Shown here piece after piece: positions 23,998-32,501 of a DNA stretch of 64,000 nucleotides. Made by a program: the position numbers and the translations under genes. The stretch is from positions 1 through 64,000 of IMG/VR virus record IMGVR_UViG_3300047548_001390; one strand, given 5' to 3'. How positions within the stretch are numbered: the stretch's first letter is position 1; every line of letters begins with the position of its first letter. This DNA is from a virus. The notes beneath the pieces are model-generated. The model did no database searches. It was not told where the DNA came from and saw only the letters and a list, made by a program, of their open reading frames with translations.

Positions 23998-26921
23998 CAA
24001 TCAGTCTCCACTTGCAACTTATCAATATCGACACGTTCCGCTAACACATAGTAATAACAGTTGATATCTGTACTCATAAAATTATCATTCCCAACATACA
24101 CTTTGTTGTCTTCAACTTTCTTAACATACAGTTTCTGGTGTTTTCCAATAGGTGTAAGTTGAACAGTAATTGATTCTGGATCAACTAACTTTGTCCAGTA
24201 GTCCGGTAATTCAATTACATTCCCTGTAAGTTTTCCACGAACATAAACGCCGTTCTCTGGACCTTCCAAAGAACCATAAATTAACCTCTTACCCTCTTTA
24301 GTTGGGTGAGGGATAGAGAACGACTTGGATACAGCAGATATTGTACCAGTTGCTGCATTAAATGATAATTTTGTTGTAGTTACTTTAGGTGTCTGATTAG
24401 ATCCAGCAGCACCAACCATGACAGGATATAGAGTAACGGTTGACGTGTCATCAGTTGCGTTAATTGCAGTTGATGGGCCGCTGGCACCACTGATACCAGA
24501 CCAACCTGAATATCCAGAAATACCCGAGTATCCACTAAATCCAGAATCACCATTAGATCCAATTACTCCATCTTGTCCTGAGTACCCACTAAAACCTGAG
24601 TAACCAGAAAATCCGGATGCACCGTCACCACCAAGTACACCATCTTGCCCTGAGTAACCACTTATTCCGGAGTATCCAGAATAACCAGAAATACCACTGT
24701 ACCCCGAGGCACCAATTTCTCCGGAATAACCAGAGAACCCAGATTCACCTTGTGGTCCAGTTTCTCCAGAAAATCCTGAATAGCCACTAAAGCCAGAATC
24801 ACCTGAAGCACCAACTTCACCCGACAAGCCGTCTTGACCACTAAACCCTGAGTACCCGGAAATGCCCGAGTAACCACTAGTGCCAGACTCGCCTTGAATA
24901 CCCTGTTCACCTTGCGCACCAGAATATCCGCTGATACCAGACTCTCCAGAATATCCACTAAATCCTGATATGCCGGAGTCACCAGAGTATCCACTAATGC
25001 CGCTGAATCCTGATATTCCAGTCTCTCCTTGAGCGCCATCTTGGCCGGAGTAGCCACTAAATCCAGAATATCCGGAGATACCTGAAGCGCCGGAGTCTCC
25101 ACTAAATCCGGATGCGCCCTCTTGACCGGAGTATCCACTAATGCCGCTGAATCCAGAGTAACCACTGAATCCCGATTGTCCATCTAACCCCGAATAACCC
25201 GAGTAACCAGACTCACCGCTAAACCCTGATTCACCTTGTCCAGAATATCCGCTAATACCACTAAACCCTGAGAAGCCGCTTAACCCCGATATACCTTGCT
25301 CACCTTGGATACCTTGCGCACCAGAAAGATCAGTTACATACTGATATGAAGAGCCGTTCCAAAGATATAACCTTGAGCTCTCTGCATCTTCCACATTACC
25401 AGTATCGATAATAGCAAATTGACCTGCTGTGATACCTGTTGGCGATGTATCTGCTGTTAATGCTGCAACTGAACTATAAGTTTTGGCAATAGTGAATCCC
25501 ATACCAACAGCACCACTGAATCCTGAGAATCCACTAATACCTGAATATCCAGAAATACCAGATTCACCTTGAATACCATCTTGTCCTGAATATCCACTGA
25601 AGCCTGAGTACCCACTAAATCCTGATTCCCCATTAGCACCAGATTCACCTGAGAATCCGGAATATCCAGAAATACCAGATTCACCTTGGATGCCGTCTTG
25701 TCCTGAGTATCCACTGAAGCCGCTTGTACCAGAATACCCACTGATACCAGATTCGCCTTGAGCGCCATCTTGGCCAGAATAACCACTAAATCCAGAATTA
25801 CCTGAGAAACCACTGATACCTGATTCACCTGAATATCCACTTGCACCCGACTCACCTGAGAATCCACTATAACCAGAGATACCCGAGTCTCCGGAAATAC
25901 CAGAATCGCCACTATAACCGGAGATACCGGAGTATCCCGATTCGCCAGAACCCCCACTGAATCCCGATTCTCCTGAGTATCCACTAATGCCGCTATAACC
26001 AGAGATACCCGAGTCTCCGGAGTATCCACTGATACCACTAGCGCCCGATTCTCCTGAGAATCCACTGTAGCCAGAAATACCAGAGTCTCCACTGAATCCA
26101 GATATACCCGATGTGCCTTCTTGTCCTGAATATCCACTGAACCCAGATTCTCCGGAATAACCACTAAACCCAGAGGTACCCGATGCGCCCTCTTGACCAG
26201 AGTAACCGCTAAATCCGCTGTAACCAGAATATCCGGATAATCCTGGAACATCGCCAGGTTGAACATTTTCCCAACGTCCAGCTGTAGAGTTGTATACAAT
26301 TAAATCGTTATTTGCAAGTGTTCCAAATTCGACGTTAGAGTCAGTTCCACCAAGAACTGAACCATTAGTCATCCTAACGTAAATACGACCAGTACTTGCG
26401 TGCTGACGAAGAACAATTGCTATTGGGGTTTTGATATTTGGTGCGGATGGTTTTGTAGAGGTCCATCCACCTGCAACAGCAGGGTTTGGGTAGAGAATTG
26501 TACCAACTGCATATGCACTGGTGTTGACGTCACGAACAACGCCATTTGTAATAATTTGTGCAAACTCATCGTCAGTGGTGATGTCACGAGTAGCAACACC
26601 AATCATGTATTCTGGAGCAACGGTACCATTTGTTACAGCAGCAGCAATAGTGATCTTGTCACCTTGCGCTCCAGTCGCCATAACAAAAGAACCGTTGGGA
26701 ATTGTTATGCCTGATGTGTTTTTACACGGCGGCATGAAGAACTCTTGACCAACCTGTTGGACGACACCATTATCGTGCCCAACATTAAGAGTATCATCTT
26801 CTGTGTTATACCATACACGACCTAGAGCAGGAGTTGCTGCTGTAGTGGTATCAAAGTCTACATAAACAACACCAGCATATGGTGCTAAAAGACCATTCTT
26901 GGCCTTAAATTCGTTTGCCAT
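23997..26921 (-). CDS. Collagen-like tail fibre protein (974 aa)
   Basis: The N-terminal 220 residues resemble phage fibre connector sequence (LGRVWYNTEDDTLNVGHDNG). Residues about 224-470 and 535-810 are Gly-X-Y triplets, dominated by SGYSG, SGFSG and SGISG with occasional GQEGASG/GQDG units, a collagen-like trimeric stalk. A globular insert (about 472-535, TIAKTYSSVAALTADTSPTG to LYLWNGSSYQYV) interrupts it. The C-terminal 110 residues (SFSIPHPTKEGKRLIYGSLE, YVRGKLTGNVIELPDYW) match a conserved end domain of marine T4-like fibres. A late promoter lies 59 bases upstream. Confidence 0.9.
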   Translation of the reverse strand: MANEFKAKNGLLAPYAGVVYVDFDTTTAATPALGRVWYNTEDDTLNVGHDNGVVQQVGQEFFMPPCKNTSGITIPNGSFVMATGAQGDKITIAAAVTNGTVAPEYMIGVATRDITTDDEFAQIITNGVVRDVNTSAYAVGTILYPNPAVAGGWTSTKPSAPNIKTPIAIVLRQHASTGRIYVRMTNGSVLGGTDSNVEFGTLANNDLIVYNSTAGRWENVQPGDVPGLSGYSGYSGFSGYSGQEGASGTSGFSGYSGESGFSGYSGQEGTSGISGFSGDSGISGYSGFSGESGASGISGYSGDSGISGYSGISGYSGESGFSGGSGESGYSGISGYSGDSGISGDSGISGYSGFSGESGASGYSGESGISGFSGNSGFSGYSGQDGAQGESGISGYSGTSGFSGYSGQDGIQGESGISGYSGFSGESGANGESGFSGYSGFSGYSGQDGIQGESGISGYSGISGFSGFSGAVGMGFTIAKTYSSVAALTADTSPTGITAGQFAIIDTGNVEDAESSRLYLWNGSSYQYVTDLSGAQGIQGEQGISGLSGFSGFSGISGYSGQGESGFSGESGYSGYSGLDGQSGFSGYSGFSGISGYSGQEGASGFSGDSGASGISGYSGFSGYSGQDGAQGETGISGFSGISGYSGDSGISGFSGYSGESGISGYSGAQGEQGIQGESGTSGYSGISGYSGFSGQDGLSGEVGASGDSGFSGYSGFSGETGPQGESGFSGYSGEIGASGYSGISGYSGYSGISGYSGQDGVLGGDGASGFSGYSGFSGYSGQDGVIGSNGDSGFSGYSGISGYSGWSGISGASGPSTAINATDDTSTVTLYPVMVGAAGSNQTPKVTTTKLSFNAATGTISAVSKSFSIPHPTKEGKRLIYGSLEGPENGVYVRGKLTGNVIELPDYWTKLVDPESITVQLTPIGKHQKLYVKKVEDNKVYVGNDNFMSTDINCYYYVLAERVDIDKLQVETD
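24490..26250 (-). repeat. Collagen-like coding repeat tract
   Basis: About 1.75 kb of near-repetitive 9- to 18-bp units encoding Gly-Tyr/Phe/Ile-Ser triplets, interrupted once near 25320-25505. The repeat units are similar enough to recombine or slip, and the same unit appears in the broken fibre gene at 20854-20946. Confidence 0.85.
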
Positions 26922-26953
26922 CTCGTTTCCCTATCCACGAGTAATTTTGATTA

Positions 26954-27427
26954 TTAAGATTCCAGTAGAATCCTTCTTATATTTATAGTTGCCATCGCAT
27001 TCGATTGCATTGTAATCAATAATCTAACATTACCAGCATACACGTCAGTCGTAACAGTGCATAGTAAAGATGGAGTGGTGTGAAGTAATGCGTATTCAGT
27101 AGTAAACGTAGTTGTACCGTTATGCAGTAAAAGCATTTCGGAAGTTTGGTATTCGGTGCCTTGAGTCACCTGAATAATATACTTAGCAGATCTATACGCC
27201 GATGCAGACCAAGAGTCTGTAACTTGTTGATCAGTTGATGTATAGGTTGCAGTAATAACTTTGAAAATTTGTTTCTGAGAAACAAGAGGTTCAATGACAT
27301 CGCCGACAGTTTTATAGTACGCCGCTCCATCATTATAATTCAACGCTAATTCACCATATGAAAGATCATTGGTGATAGGAACTTTACCTGCTACTGAGGA
27401 TTTTTTCAGTAAGACTTTATTTGCCAT
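26954..27427 (-). CDS. Putative tail-fibre-associated protein (157 aa)
   Basis: The N-terminus (KVLLKKSSVAGKVPITNDLS, YGELALNYNDGAAYYKT) is the common anchor of phage fibre and fibre-hinge proteins that start with a peptide lattice motif and a GELALNY signature. The rest is beta-rich (YIIQVTQGTEYQTSEMLLLH). It has its own late promoter with a leader hairpin. It probably sits at the fibre/baseplate junction, by analogy only. Confidence 0.75.
   Translation of the reverse strand: MANKVLLKKSSVAGKVPITNDLSYGELALNYNDGAAYYKTVGDVIEPLVSQKQIFKVITATYTSTDQQVTDSWSASAYRSAKYIIQVTQGTEYQTSEMLLLHNGTTTFTTEYALLHTTPSLLCTVTTDVYAGNVRLLITMQSNAMATINIRRILLES
26980..26987 (-). promoter_or_regulatory. Late promoter for the collagen-like fibre gene
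   Basis: Perfect TATAAATA on the minus strand, within the 3' end of the 26954-27427 gene. A short stem (GATTC/GAATC plus flanking pairs) starts about at the predicted transcript start. Confidence 0.65.
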
Positions 27428-27448
27428 AATGATTCCTAAAAAGGGAAA

Positions 27449-27478
27449 GGGGTGCTATAGAGCACCCCTATATTTATA
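27449..27478 (-). promoter_or_regulatory. Late promoter with strong 5'-terminal hairpin
   Basis: TATAAATA (27471-27478) is followed at once by a perfect 8-bp stem GGGGTGCT/AGCACCCC (27449-27468, 4-base loop). A T/C-rich run follows, so the hairpin could also act as a terminator for the upstream fibre gene; its position at the transcript start of the 26954-27427 gene suggests a leader function. Confidence 0.65.
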
Positions 27479-27489
27479 CTAATTCAAGA

Positions 27490-29472
27490 TTAATATGTCC
27501 CACCATCAACATCACCATATACTGGCATACCAGAGGAATTGATTTGAAGAACTTTACCTTCAGTGCTTGCTGCCAATGTTGACAGAGTGTTGTTTGCCGA
27601 AGCGTAAATCAAATCACCTGCAGTGTATGCAGTCAGACCAGTACCACCATATCCAGTACCAATTGTGGTTGCATTCCAAGTACCGGTTGTAACTGTACCG
27701 AGTGTGGTAATGGTATTTTGACCAGCATACGTTGAAGCAATGTCAATTGCATCCGCGCTCACTGTAATACGATCAGCAGTACCACCAACAGTCAGTACAC
27801 CAGCAGCATATGTAAGACCGTCACCTGCCAAACCACTCTTCAATTGCAGAGCGTCAGAAACAATCTCAATACCACCTGAAGCAGCAACAACAACATCCAA
27901 TCTGTTGCCATCTTTTGTCAGCGCATCGCCAGCAATAATCTGACCAGCACCAGAGAACTGTGTAAAGACCAGTTCTGTAGTACCCATGGTGATAGAACCA
28001 TTGGTACTTAGAACATAACCGTTATCGGCAATCGTGTTACCTTCTTCAACGAAAGTAAACGCACCTGGAGTAACTTCAGTGTTAGTATCGAAGTCAGTTG
28101 CACGAGTCAGTACCCAGTTCGAAGAGATCGAACCAGCATCTGTAACAACATAGATACCGTTTTGTTCAGCACTTGTTTGATTCTTAACAAGGATACGATT
28201 ACCATTGGCAGCATTTACACCATCAATTTGCAACGCAGCTTGTGTACCAGAATTGGTTAATGTTGCACCAACTCCTGATGTACCGTTGTCGTATGTTGCT
28301 GTAAGAGCAGCAATAGTTGCCAAGCGAACCGATTCTTTAATGTCCAGACCTGCTTTGGTAGCGTCAACATACCCTTTAGTAGCAGCGTCTGTAGCTTGAG
28401 TTGGTTCAGCAACCGATGTAATACGCTTGCTGGAAACGTCAACTGTACCAGTACCGGTAGGTACCAAAGTAACATTGTTGTTACCAGTAGCGGCAGCAAT
28501 TGTAATTCCTGCTGTGTTACCTGTGATGCTCGTAGCAGTTGCAGCACCCAATTCTGGAGTGACCAAAGTTGGAGTATTAGCAAATACCAATGCGCCGGTA
28601 CCTGTCTCATCGCTAATAACTTCAGCAAGTTCTGAAGAAGAAGTTGCAGCGAATACGTTCAGTTTCTGGTTTGTTAATGCAACAGTACCAGTCAACGCTG
28701 GAAGTGTAACTGTATTAGTACCTGCAATTGCAGTTGCTTGAACTGTAATATTACCAGAAGTAGAACCTGGGAACTGAACACTGGAAATACCAGTTAGAGC
28801 TAAATTAGCAGAAGCACGATTTAGTGCAACTTCAGTTGTACCAATGTGATGAGTATCAGCGCGGCGAGCAATTGTACTATCAGCATCAATGGTAACAGAG
28901 TTAGTACCAACGGTAGTTGTAATGCCATCACCACCAGTAATGGTGAGAGTTTCTGTTAACAATGCAATTGATTCTGTTCCAGTGTCACCAGCAATATTCA
29001 ATGCCGATGATGCAGCCGCCCATGAAACCGTACCAGTACCGTTTGTGGTCAGAACATAACCGTTGGTACCATCAATACGGGGTAGTGTATAAGCATTAGC
29101 AATACTGACTAAACCAGTACCATTTGGATCTAATACTAGATTACCATTGGCATTGGTTGTACCTAATGTATTACCATTGAGTTGTAAGTTGTCGACCAAC
29201 AGATCATCGATCTTTTTGTTGGAATCAACAATGATTGCAGAACCAGCAGTCAATGTACCTGCTGAATGATCCAACATATCAGTAAAGTACTTACCGCCAA
29301 TGACGACATGCTCAAGAGCATTGCCATTTGTCTCGGCACCCATACCGATATAAAGTCTACCACCACCCTGTACCGAGGTATGATCGGCATTAGAGTATGC
29401 TAATTCACCAGTACCTAGTGTATTTGGATTGCCCGTTACTCCCGAGCGTTTGATACGAATGATCGATGCCAT
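27490..29472 (-). CDS. Long tail fibre protein (660 aa)
   Basis: The N-terminus IIRIKRSGVTGNPNTLGTGE with LAYSNADHTSVQGGGRLYIG is a fibre anchor found in marine T4-like phages. The body is Thr/Ala/Gly/Asn-rich repetitive beta sequence. A central module (GYVDATKAGLDIKESVRLAT ... RILVKNQTSAEQNGIYVVTD ... TRATDFDTNTE) is widespread in phage fibres. The end has GTWNATTIGTGYGGTGLTAY and DLIYASANNTLSTLAA, also common in receptor-binding fibres. It probably forms part of a trimeric tail fibre. Confidence 0.88.
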   Translation of the reverse strand: MASIIRIKRSGVTGNPNTLGTGELAYSNADHTSVQGGGRLYIGMGAETNGNALEHVVIGGKYFTDMLDHSAGTLTAGSAIIVDSNKKIDDLLVDNLQLNGNTLGTTNANGNLVLDPNGTGLVSIANAYTLPRIDGTNGYVLTTNGTGTVSWAAASSALNIAGDTGTESIALLTETLTITGGDGITTTVGTNSVTIDADSTIARRADTHHIGTTEVALNRASANLALTGISSVQFPGSTSGNITVQATAIAGTNTVTLPALTGTVALTNQKLNVFAATSSSELAEVISDETGTGALVFANTPTLVTPELGAATATSITGNTAGITIAAATGNNNVTLVPTGTGTVDVSSKRITSVAEPTQATDAATKGYVDATKAGLDIKESVRLATIAALTATYDNGTSGVGATLTNSGTQAALQIDGVNAANGNRILVKNQTSAEQNGIYVVTDAGSISSNWVLTRATDFDTNTEVTPGAFTFVEEGNTIADNGYVLSTNGSITMGTTELVFTQFSGAGQIIAGDALTKDGNRLDVVVAASGGIEIVSDALQLKSGLAGDGLTYAAGVLTVGGTADRITVSADAIDIASTYAGQNTITTLGTVTTGTWNATTIGTGYGGTGLTAYTAGDLIYASANNTLSTLAASTEGKVLQINSSGMPVYGDVDGGTY

Positions 29473-29485
29473 ATTTTATTCTCCG

Positions 29486-29743
29486 TTAAAATTCGCCGCC
29501 TTCCATAAATTGCTGATTAAGCAATCGGGTGGACGTCCATTTGCTTGTTTGTGCCTTATACACTAATACTGAACCGTCTTGTGTACCTTCTGTTATAACA
29601 TCCACATCCGATAATTCGTTGAGGGTTGTTACGCCAATATTGCCACTTCCATCTGCTCCACTTACAACAGTCGTTACTCCTCCAGTGCTATCGATAACGG
29701 TAGCAATTGTAGGTCCATCCTGTATTTGTTCGATTGTAGCCAT
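29486..29743 (-). CDS. Small fibre-connector protein (85 aa)
   Basis: Acidic, beta-rich small protein with LNELSDVDV and GSVLVYKAQTSKWTSTRLLN, ending in FMEGGEF. The pattern 'LSELxDVD...GSVLVYN...W' recurs in virion structural proteins of marine T4-likes next to fibre genes. It lies directly between two fibre-related genes with only 1-13 bases between them, so it is cotranscribed. Confidence 0.7.
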   Translation of the reverse strand: MATIEQIQDGPTIATVIDSTGGVTTVVSGADGSGNIGVTTLNELSDVDVITEGTQDGSVLVYKAQTSKWTSTRLLNQQFMEGGEF

Positions 29744-29744
29744 T

Positions 29745-30080
29745 TTAAGCTCGTGTAATCTGTGGAACTATGGTAATAATACCTTCTACTACTCTGAGTT
29801 TTTCCCCAGTATTGTCAGTTATTTCAATATCATACAAGTACCTACCTGCCGGAATATTTTCCGTAGTTTCAGCATTTAATCGCAGTTTCACTTTTCCAGC
29901 TGAAGCGTCAGTAATACTACACGGAATGGTGTAACCAATACTTGAGGTAGTATTCTTTCGCATTTGAGAGGATACAGTATATCCGGTAAGATCAAAGGTG
30001 GTTCCAGCTGGAGTCACCAATGTGATGAACCGACTGAAATATGAACCCTGATCCACGAATAGATTTGATACTGTTGCCAT
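29745..30080 (-). CDS. Small Ig-like virion protein (111 aa)
   Basis: Beta-sandwich-like sequence: SYFSRFITLVTPAGTTFDLT, GYTVSSQMRKNTTS, GKVKLRLNAE and YDIEITDNTGEKLRVVEGII. The pattern fits the small BppU/Ig-like N-terminal proteins that attach fibres or side structures in many phages. Short spacing to the next gene indicates an operon. Two possible late promoters lie upstream. Confidence 0.7.
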   Translation of the reverse strand: MATVSNLFVDQGSYFSRFITLVTPAGTTFDLTGYTVSSQMRKNTTSSIGYTIPCSITDASAGKVKLRLNAETTENIPAGRYLYDIEITDNTGEKLRVVEGIITIVPQITRA

Positions 30081-30099
30081 GCGTACTCCGCGTTTGTTT

Positions 30100-30132
30100 T
30101 ATTTATCTTTACAATAACCTGGTATATTTATT
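30100..30132 (-). promoter_or_regulatory. Tandem candidate late promoters
   Basis: GATAAATA (30100-30107) and AATAAATA (30125-30132) lie in tandem between the PAS-protein gene and the 29745-30080 gene; either would start the fibre-connector transcript. Confidence 0.5.
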
Positions 30133-30136
30133 GTTT

Positions 30137-31000
30137 TTAAATCAACGGCTTCATTGTGCAGATGTAATAAATCGGCTGTGGTTCTCCATTCATCATCGGA
30201 AGAATGGTCATTTTGAACCTGTTATCGTAAATATCAGACCAACTTCTATTACTTTCTATCGTTTCCCACATTTGATCATATGAATTGATATAGGGAACAC
30301 ACATAATCATGTCTCTTCCTACAACATTATCATAATGACCAAAATCAAATATATCGACAAACCGATCGTTACAAAAAAACATTTTTTTATGTTTATCAAC
30401 AATAAAAATGATATCAGAGGCTGAATTCAGAGCATTGAAACACGCTTTTGTACGCTTTTGTTTTTCGCGGATTGACGTAACATCGCGGCCAATGATAATT
30501 AGCTCTTTTCGTGACCCGTCCACATTGAATACCGGGGTTTTCAAAATATCAAAAATGTATGTCGAACCATCGTGTGGGATGTATTCTTCAGTTCTACACG
30601 TCTTTTTTGTGTTCCACGCCTGGTTGTCTGTCACTTGACATTGAGATAACGACTCAAATAGATGAGGATATACCTTCTTTAATTGTTCATCCGTTTTACC
30701 GTAGTACTCACCGTGATGCCAATTATAAAGACACTGTCCCCGATGGTTCAGCGTCCTCCACTTCCCTTCCCCATCTTTCACTATGACAAGATCATTAATA
30801 GCATCAATAGTAGAATAGAACCGAGATTCAGAAGCATGCAACTCTTCTTGCAATACAGTAGCGGCACTAACGGCAGCTTCGGATACCTCCATAGCTGTAG
30901 TGCTCAATAGGTTAAGACTCTCATCAAGTTGTTTGAGGTCCACCTGATGAGAGTCTTTTTTATGCTGTTTTTTGGGTTTATTTAAAAGACGGGAAATCAT
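30137..31000 (-). CDS. Tandem PAS-domain protein without output domain
   Basis: A 287-residue protein. Residues 20-58 form a probable coiled coil. PAS domain 1 (about 57-180) has SRFYSTIDAINDLVIVKDGE and a clear PAC end (DILKTPVFNVDGSRKELIII, GRDVTSIREK). PAS domain 2 (about 186-287) has FNALNSASDIIFIVDKHKKM and FFCNDRFVDIFDFG. No kinase, GGDEF, HTH or other output domain follows. PAS domains bind small ligands, haem or flavin, or mediate protein contacts. It lies in a late operon with a small membrane protein. Function in the phage is unknown. Confidence 0.85.
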   Translation of the reverse strand: MISRLLNKPKKQHKKDSHQVDLKQLDESLNLLSTTAMEVSEAAVSAATVLQEELHASESRFYSTIDAINDLVIVKDGEGKWRTLNHRGQCLYNWHHGEYYGKTDEQLKKVYPHLFESLSQCQVTDNQAWNTKKTCRTEEYIPHDGSTYIFDILKTPVFNVDGSRKELIIIGRDVTSIREKQKRTKACFNALNSASDIIFIVDKHKKMFFCNDRFVDIFDFGHYDNVVGRDMIMCVPYINSYDQMWETIESNRSWSDIYDNRFKMTILPMMNGEPQPIYYICTMKPLI

Positions 31001-31009
31001 AGCTACTCA

Positions 31010-31288
31010 TTACTTTCTATTGGATTGAATAGTAATGAGCACGATCTTGATTTCGTTTAATGCTTGAACAAGATCTAAATTGCCTTTATGATAACGATCT
31101 ACAATCTCTTTGATTGATGTGGTTTCACTGTCTTTTGCTTCATATACTAATTTGGTTGTTTCTGTGAGGTTTTTAGAGAGAGTTTTACGGTCCCAAATCA
31201 ATACACCTATAGCGACAAACAATATCGTAATAACCGCTGCTTCTCCCCCAGCAGCTAAGAATTTTAATAGCGTGTGGGCGAAATCCAT
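31010..31288 (-). CDS. Small single-pass membrane protein (holin-like candidate)
   Basis: A 92-residue protein with one clear hydrophobic helix (about residues 15-33, AAVITILFVAIGVLIW) and a charged, probably coiled-coil cytoplasmic or periplasmic tail. Size and layout fit a class III holin or a spanin-like protein, but no endolysin lies next to it, so the lysis role is a guess. Preceded by a late promoter and a 7-bp leader hairpin, and closely followed by the PAS gene. Confidence 0.65.
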   Translation of the reverse strand: MDFAHTLLKFLAAGGEAAVITILFVAIGVLIWDRKTLSKNLTETTKLVYEAKDSETTSIKEIVDRYHKGNLDLVQALNEIKIVLITIQSNRK

Positions 31289-31311
31289 AGTGGGTTGTTT
31301 CCTTGATTAGC

Positions 31312-31348
31312 CTTTCACGAGACTTTGTGAAAGTGCCAATTATTTATG
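31312..31348 (-). promoter_or_regulatory. Late promoter with leader hairpin (membrane protein/PAS operon)
   Basis: CATAAATA (31341-31348), then a 7-bp perfect stem CTTTCAC/GTGAAAG (31312-31318 with 31327-31333) a few bases after the predicted start. AAGGA precedes the downstream ATG. Confidence 0.55.
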
Positions 31349-31368
31349 TGATTTGATTGGCTTGATAA

Positions 31369-31605
31369 TCAATTTGAAGATAGTAAATCTTTAGCCCTCT
31401 GGACGTCCGCTAAATGTGACTTTTTGCAGTGCTCTTTTTCAAAAGGGTAAAATAATGCATCAATGATTAACTGAGCGTATTTCCATTGTTGGCGATAGGA
31501 TCTACCGCTAATACTTTCGTTTGACGTCGTCTCGTCTATTCTAGGCAAAAACATTACATTTAGCAGTTGGCTTAAAGCATCGCCAATCATTAGTAATCGT
31601 TTCAT
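31369..31605 (-). CDS. Small conserved phage protein (78 aa)
   Basis: The internal ATG at 31603-31605 is chosen because the sequence MKRLLMIGDALSQLLNVMFL matches the start of a small protein common in tailed phages of Proteobacteria. Further matches are DETTSNESISGRSYRQ, QLIIDALFYPFEKEHCKKS. That family often sits near lysis genes, but its function is unknown to me. The start lies 2 bases past the GT32 stop, so expression is probably coupled to it. Confidence 0.75.
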   Translation of the reverse strand: MKRLLMIGDALSQLLNVMFLPRIDETTSNESISGRSYRQQWKYAQLIIDALFYPFEKEHCKKSHLADVQRAKDLLSSN

Positions 31606-31606
31606 T

Positions 31607-32455
31607 TTATGGCTGATCCCATATATTAGTCGCCTTAAAAAACTGTCCGTTTGTATAATCAGTATAAAAATCAAAATTATCTATTGTAACACCCTCCATG
31701 TAGGCATATTTTTTTACATCATTGAAATACACATCTGCAGTGTACTTTTCCATTGGTAAAACATTTTTATCACGAATCTTACATTCGCGGAGATGGTCAA
31801 CCCCTTCTTTCCCCCAGATACCAGTTAATAAATGCCGAGTAATAATTTTTGGATGGTAAGCCATTCCGTGATTATTGAACAATTCTCCTGGAAGTGGAGT
31901 GATCCTTTTGTATCCGTATTCTTTAATTGCTTCAAACACAAGTTTAGGTCCAGCCACATTAAGAACAAACTCTCTGTTTGATTGCTGATCAAAAGGTAAG
32001 GTAATCTTTGTTGTTTCTTTCAGTCTGTTGAACGATGCAACAGCCATCTCCATACAGGTCTCAAAAAACGTATGACCAGCTGAAGATATCATCAAAGCGT
32101 TTTCGATAGGAATATCACCATACGGTGCCTGAACAATGTATACTCCTGACCTCAAATTGCGGTCAAATCTATGATAGCAGAACACATCCATATCTGCATA
32201 GATTCCACCATACTTGTGGAGTATACAGAATCTAGCAAAATCAATTTTCATGATGTGAGCAGGGAACTGTTGGAAGGTTTCCCAGTACTGCGGATAGTGT
32301 GTTTCAATTAAATTGTCGAGATCTTCGTGGTCATTCCAAAGTTTGAACTGATAGTCCGGAAATTTGGACAACCACGAATCTCGACAAGGTTTCCATAAAG
32401 GATGCCACTTTGATTCGTCACTTGGTGCTATATGATGTATAATTTTTGGAATCAT
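31607..32455 (-). CDS. Glycosyltransferase family 32-like (OCH1/capsule type)
   Basis: A 282-residue enzyme. The start MIPKIIHHIAPSDESKWHP, the DYQFKLWND segment, MKIDFARFCILHKYGGIYAD and the DxD metal/sugar-binding motif at residues 88-90 (ADMDVF) are GT32 hallmarks. The family transfers hexoses from nucleotide sugars. It stands among tail-fibre genes, where glycosyltransferases could decorate virion proteins or alter the host surface. Its ATG overlaps the stop of an upstream truncated frame (ATGA), suggesting that a gene formerly preceding it was lost by deletion. Confidence 0.88.
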   Translation of the reverse strand: MIPKIIHHIAPSDESKWHPLWKPCRDSWLSKFPDYQFKLWNDHEDLDNLIETHYPQYWETFQQFPAHIMKIDFARFCILHKYGGIYADMDVFCYHRFDRNLRSGVYIVQAPYGDIPIENALMISSAGHTFFETCMEMAVASFNRLKETTKITLPFDQQSNREFVLNVAGPKLVFEAIKEYGYKRITPLPGELFNNHGMAYHPKIITRHLLTGIWGKEGVDHLRECKIRDKNVLPMEKYTADVYFNDVKKYAYMEGVTIDNFDFYTDYTNGQFFKATNIWDQP

Positions 32456-32501
32456 ATTATAACCTTAGTCACGTTTTTGTCAGTTTTAACGTTATGTTGT
32501 T

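Noticed and set aside
24490-26250. Dense short repeats resembling a CRISPR array
   Set aside because: The repeats are contiguous, without unique spacers, and encode an uninterrupted Gly-X-Ser collagen-like frame.
25457-26299. Long alternative minus-strand frame inside the collagen-like gene
   Set aside because: Repetitive DNA keeps several frames open. Only the Gly-X-Ser frame is joined to recognisable N- and C-terminal domains.
27449-27468. Plain terminator after the long tail fibre gene
   Set aside because: It has a T/C-rich run and may terminate, but the late promoter directly before it puts the stem at the start of the next transcript, so it was described as a leader hairpin.
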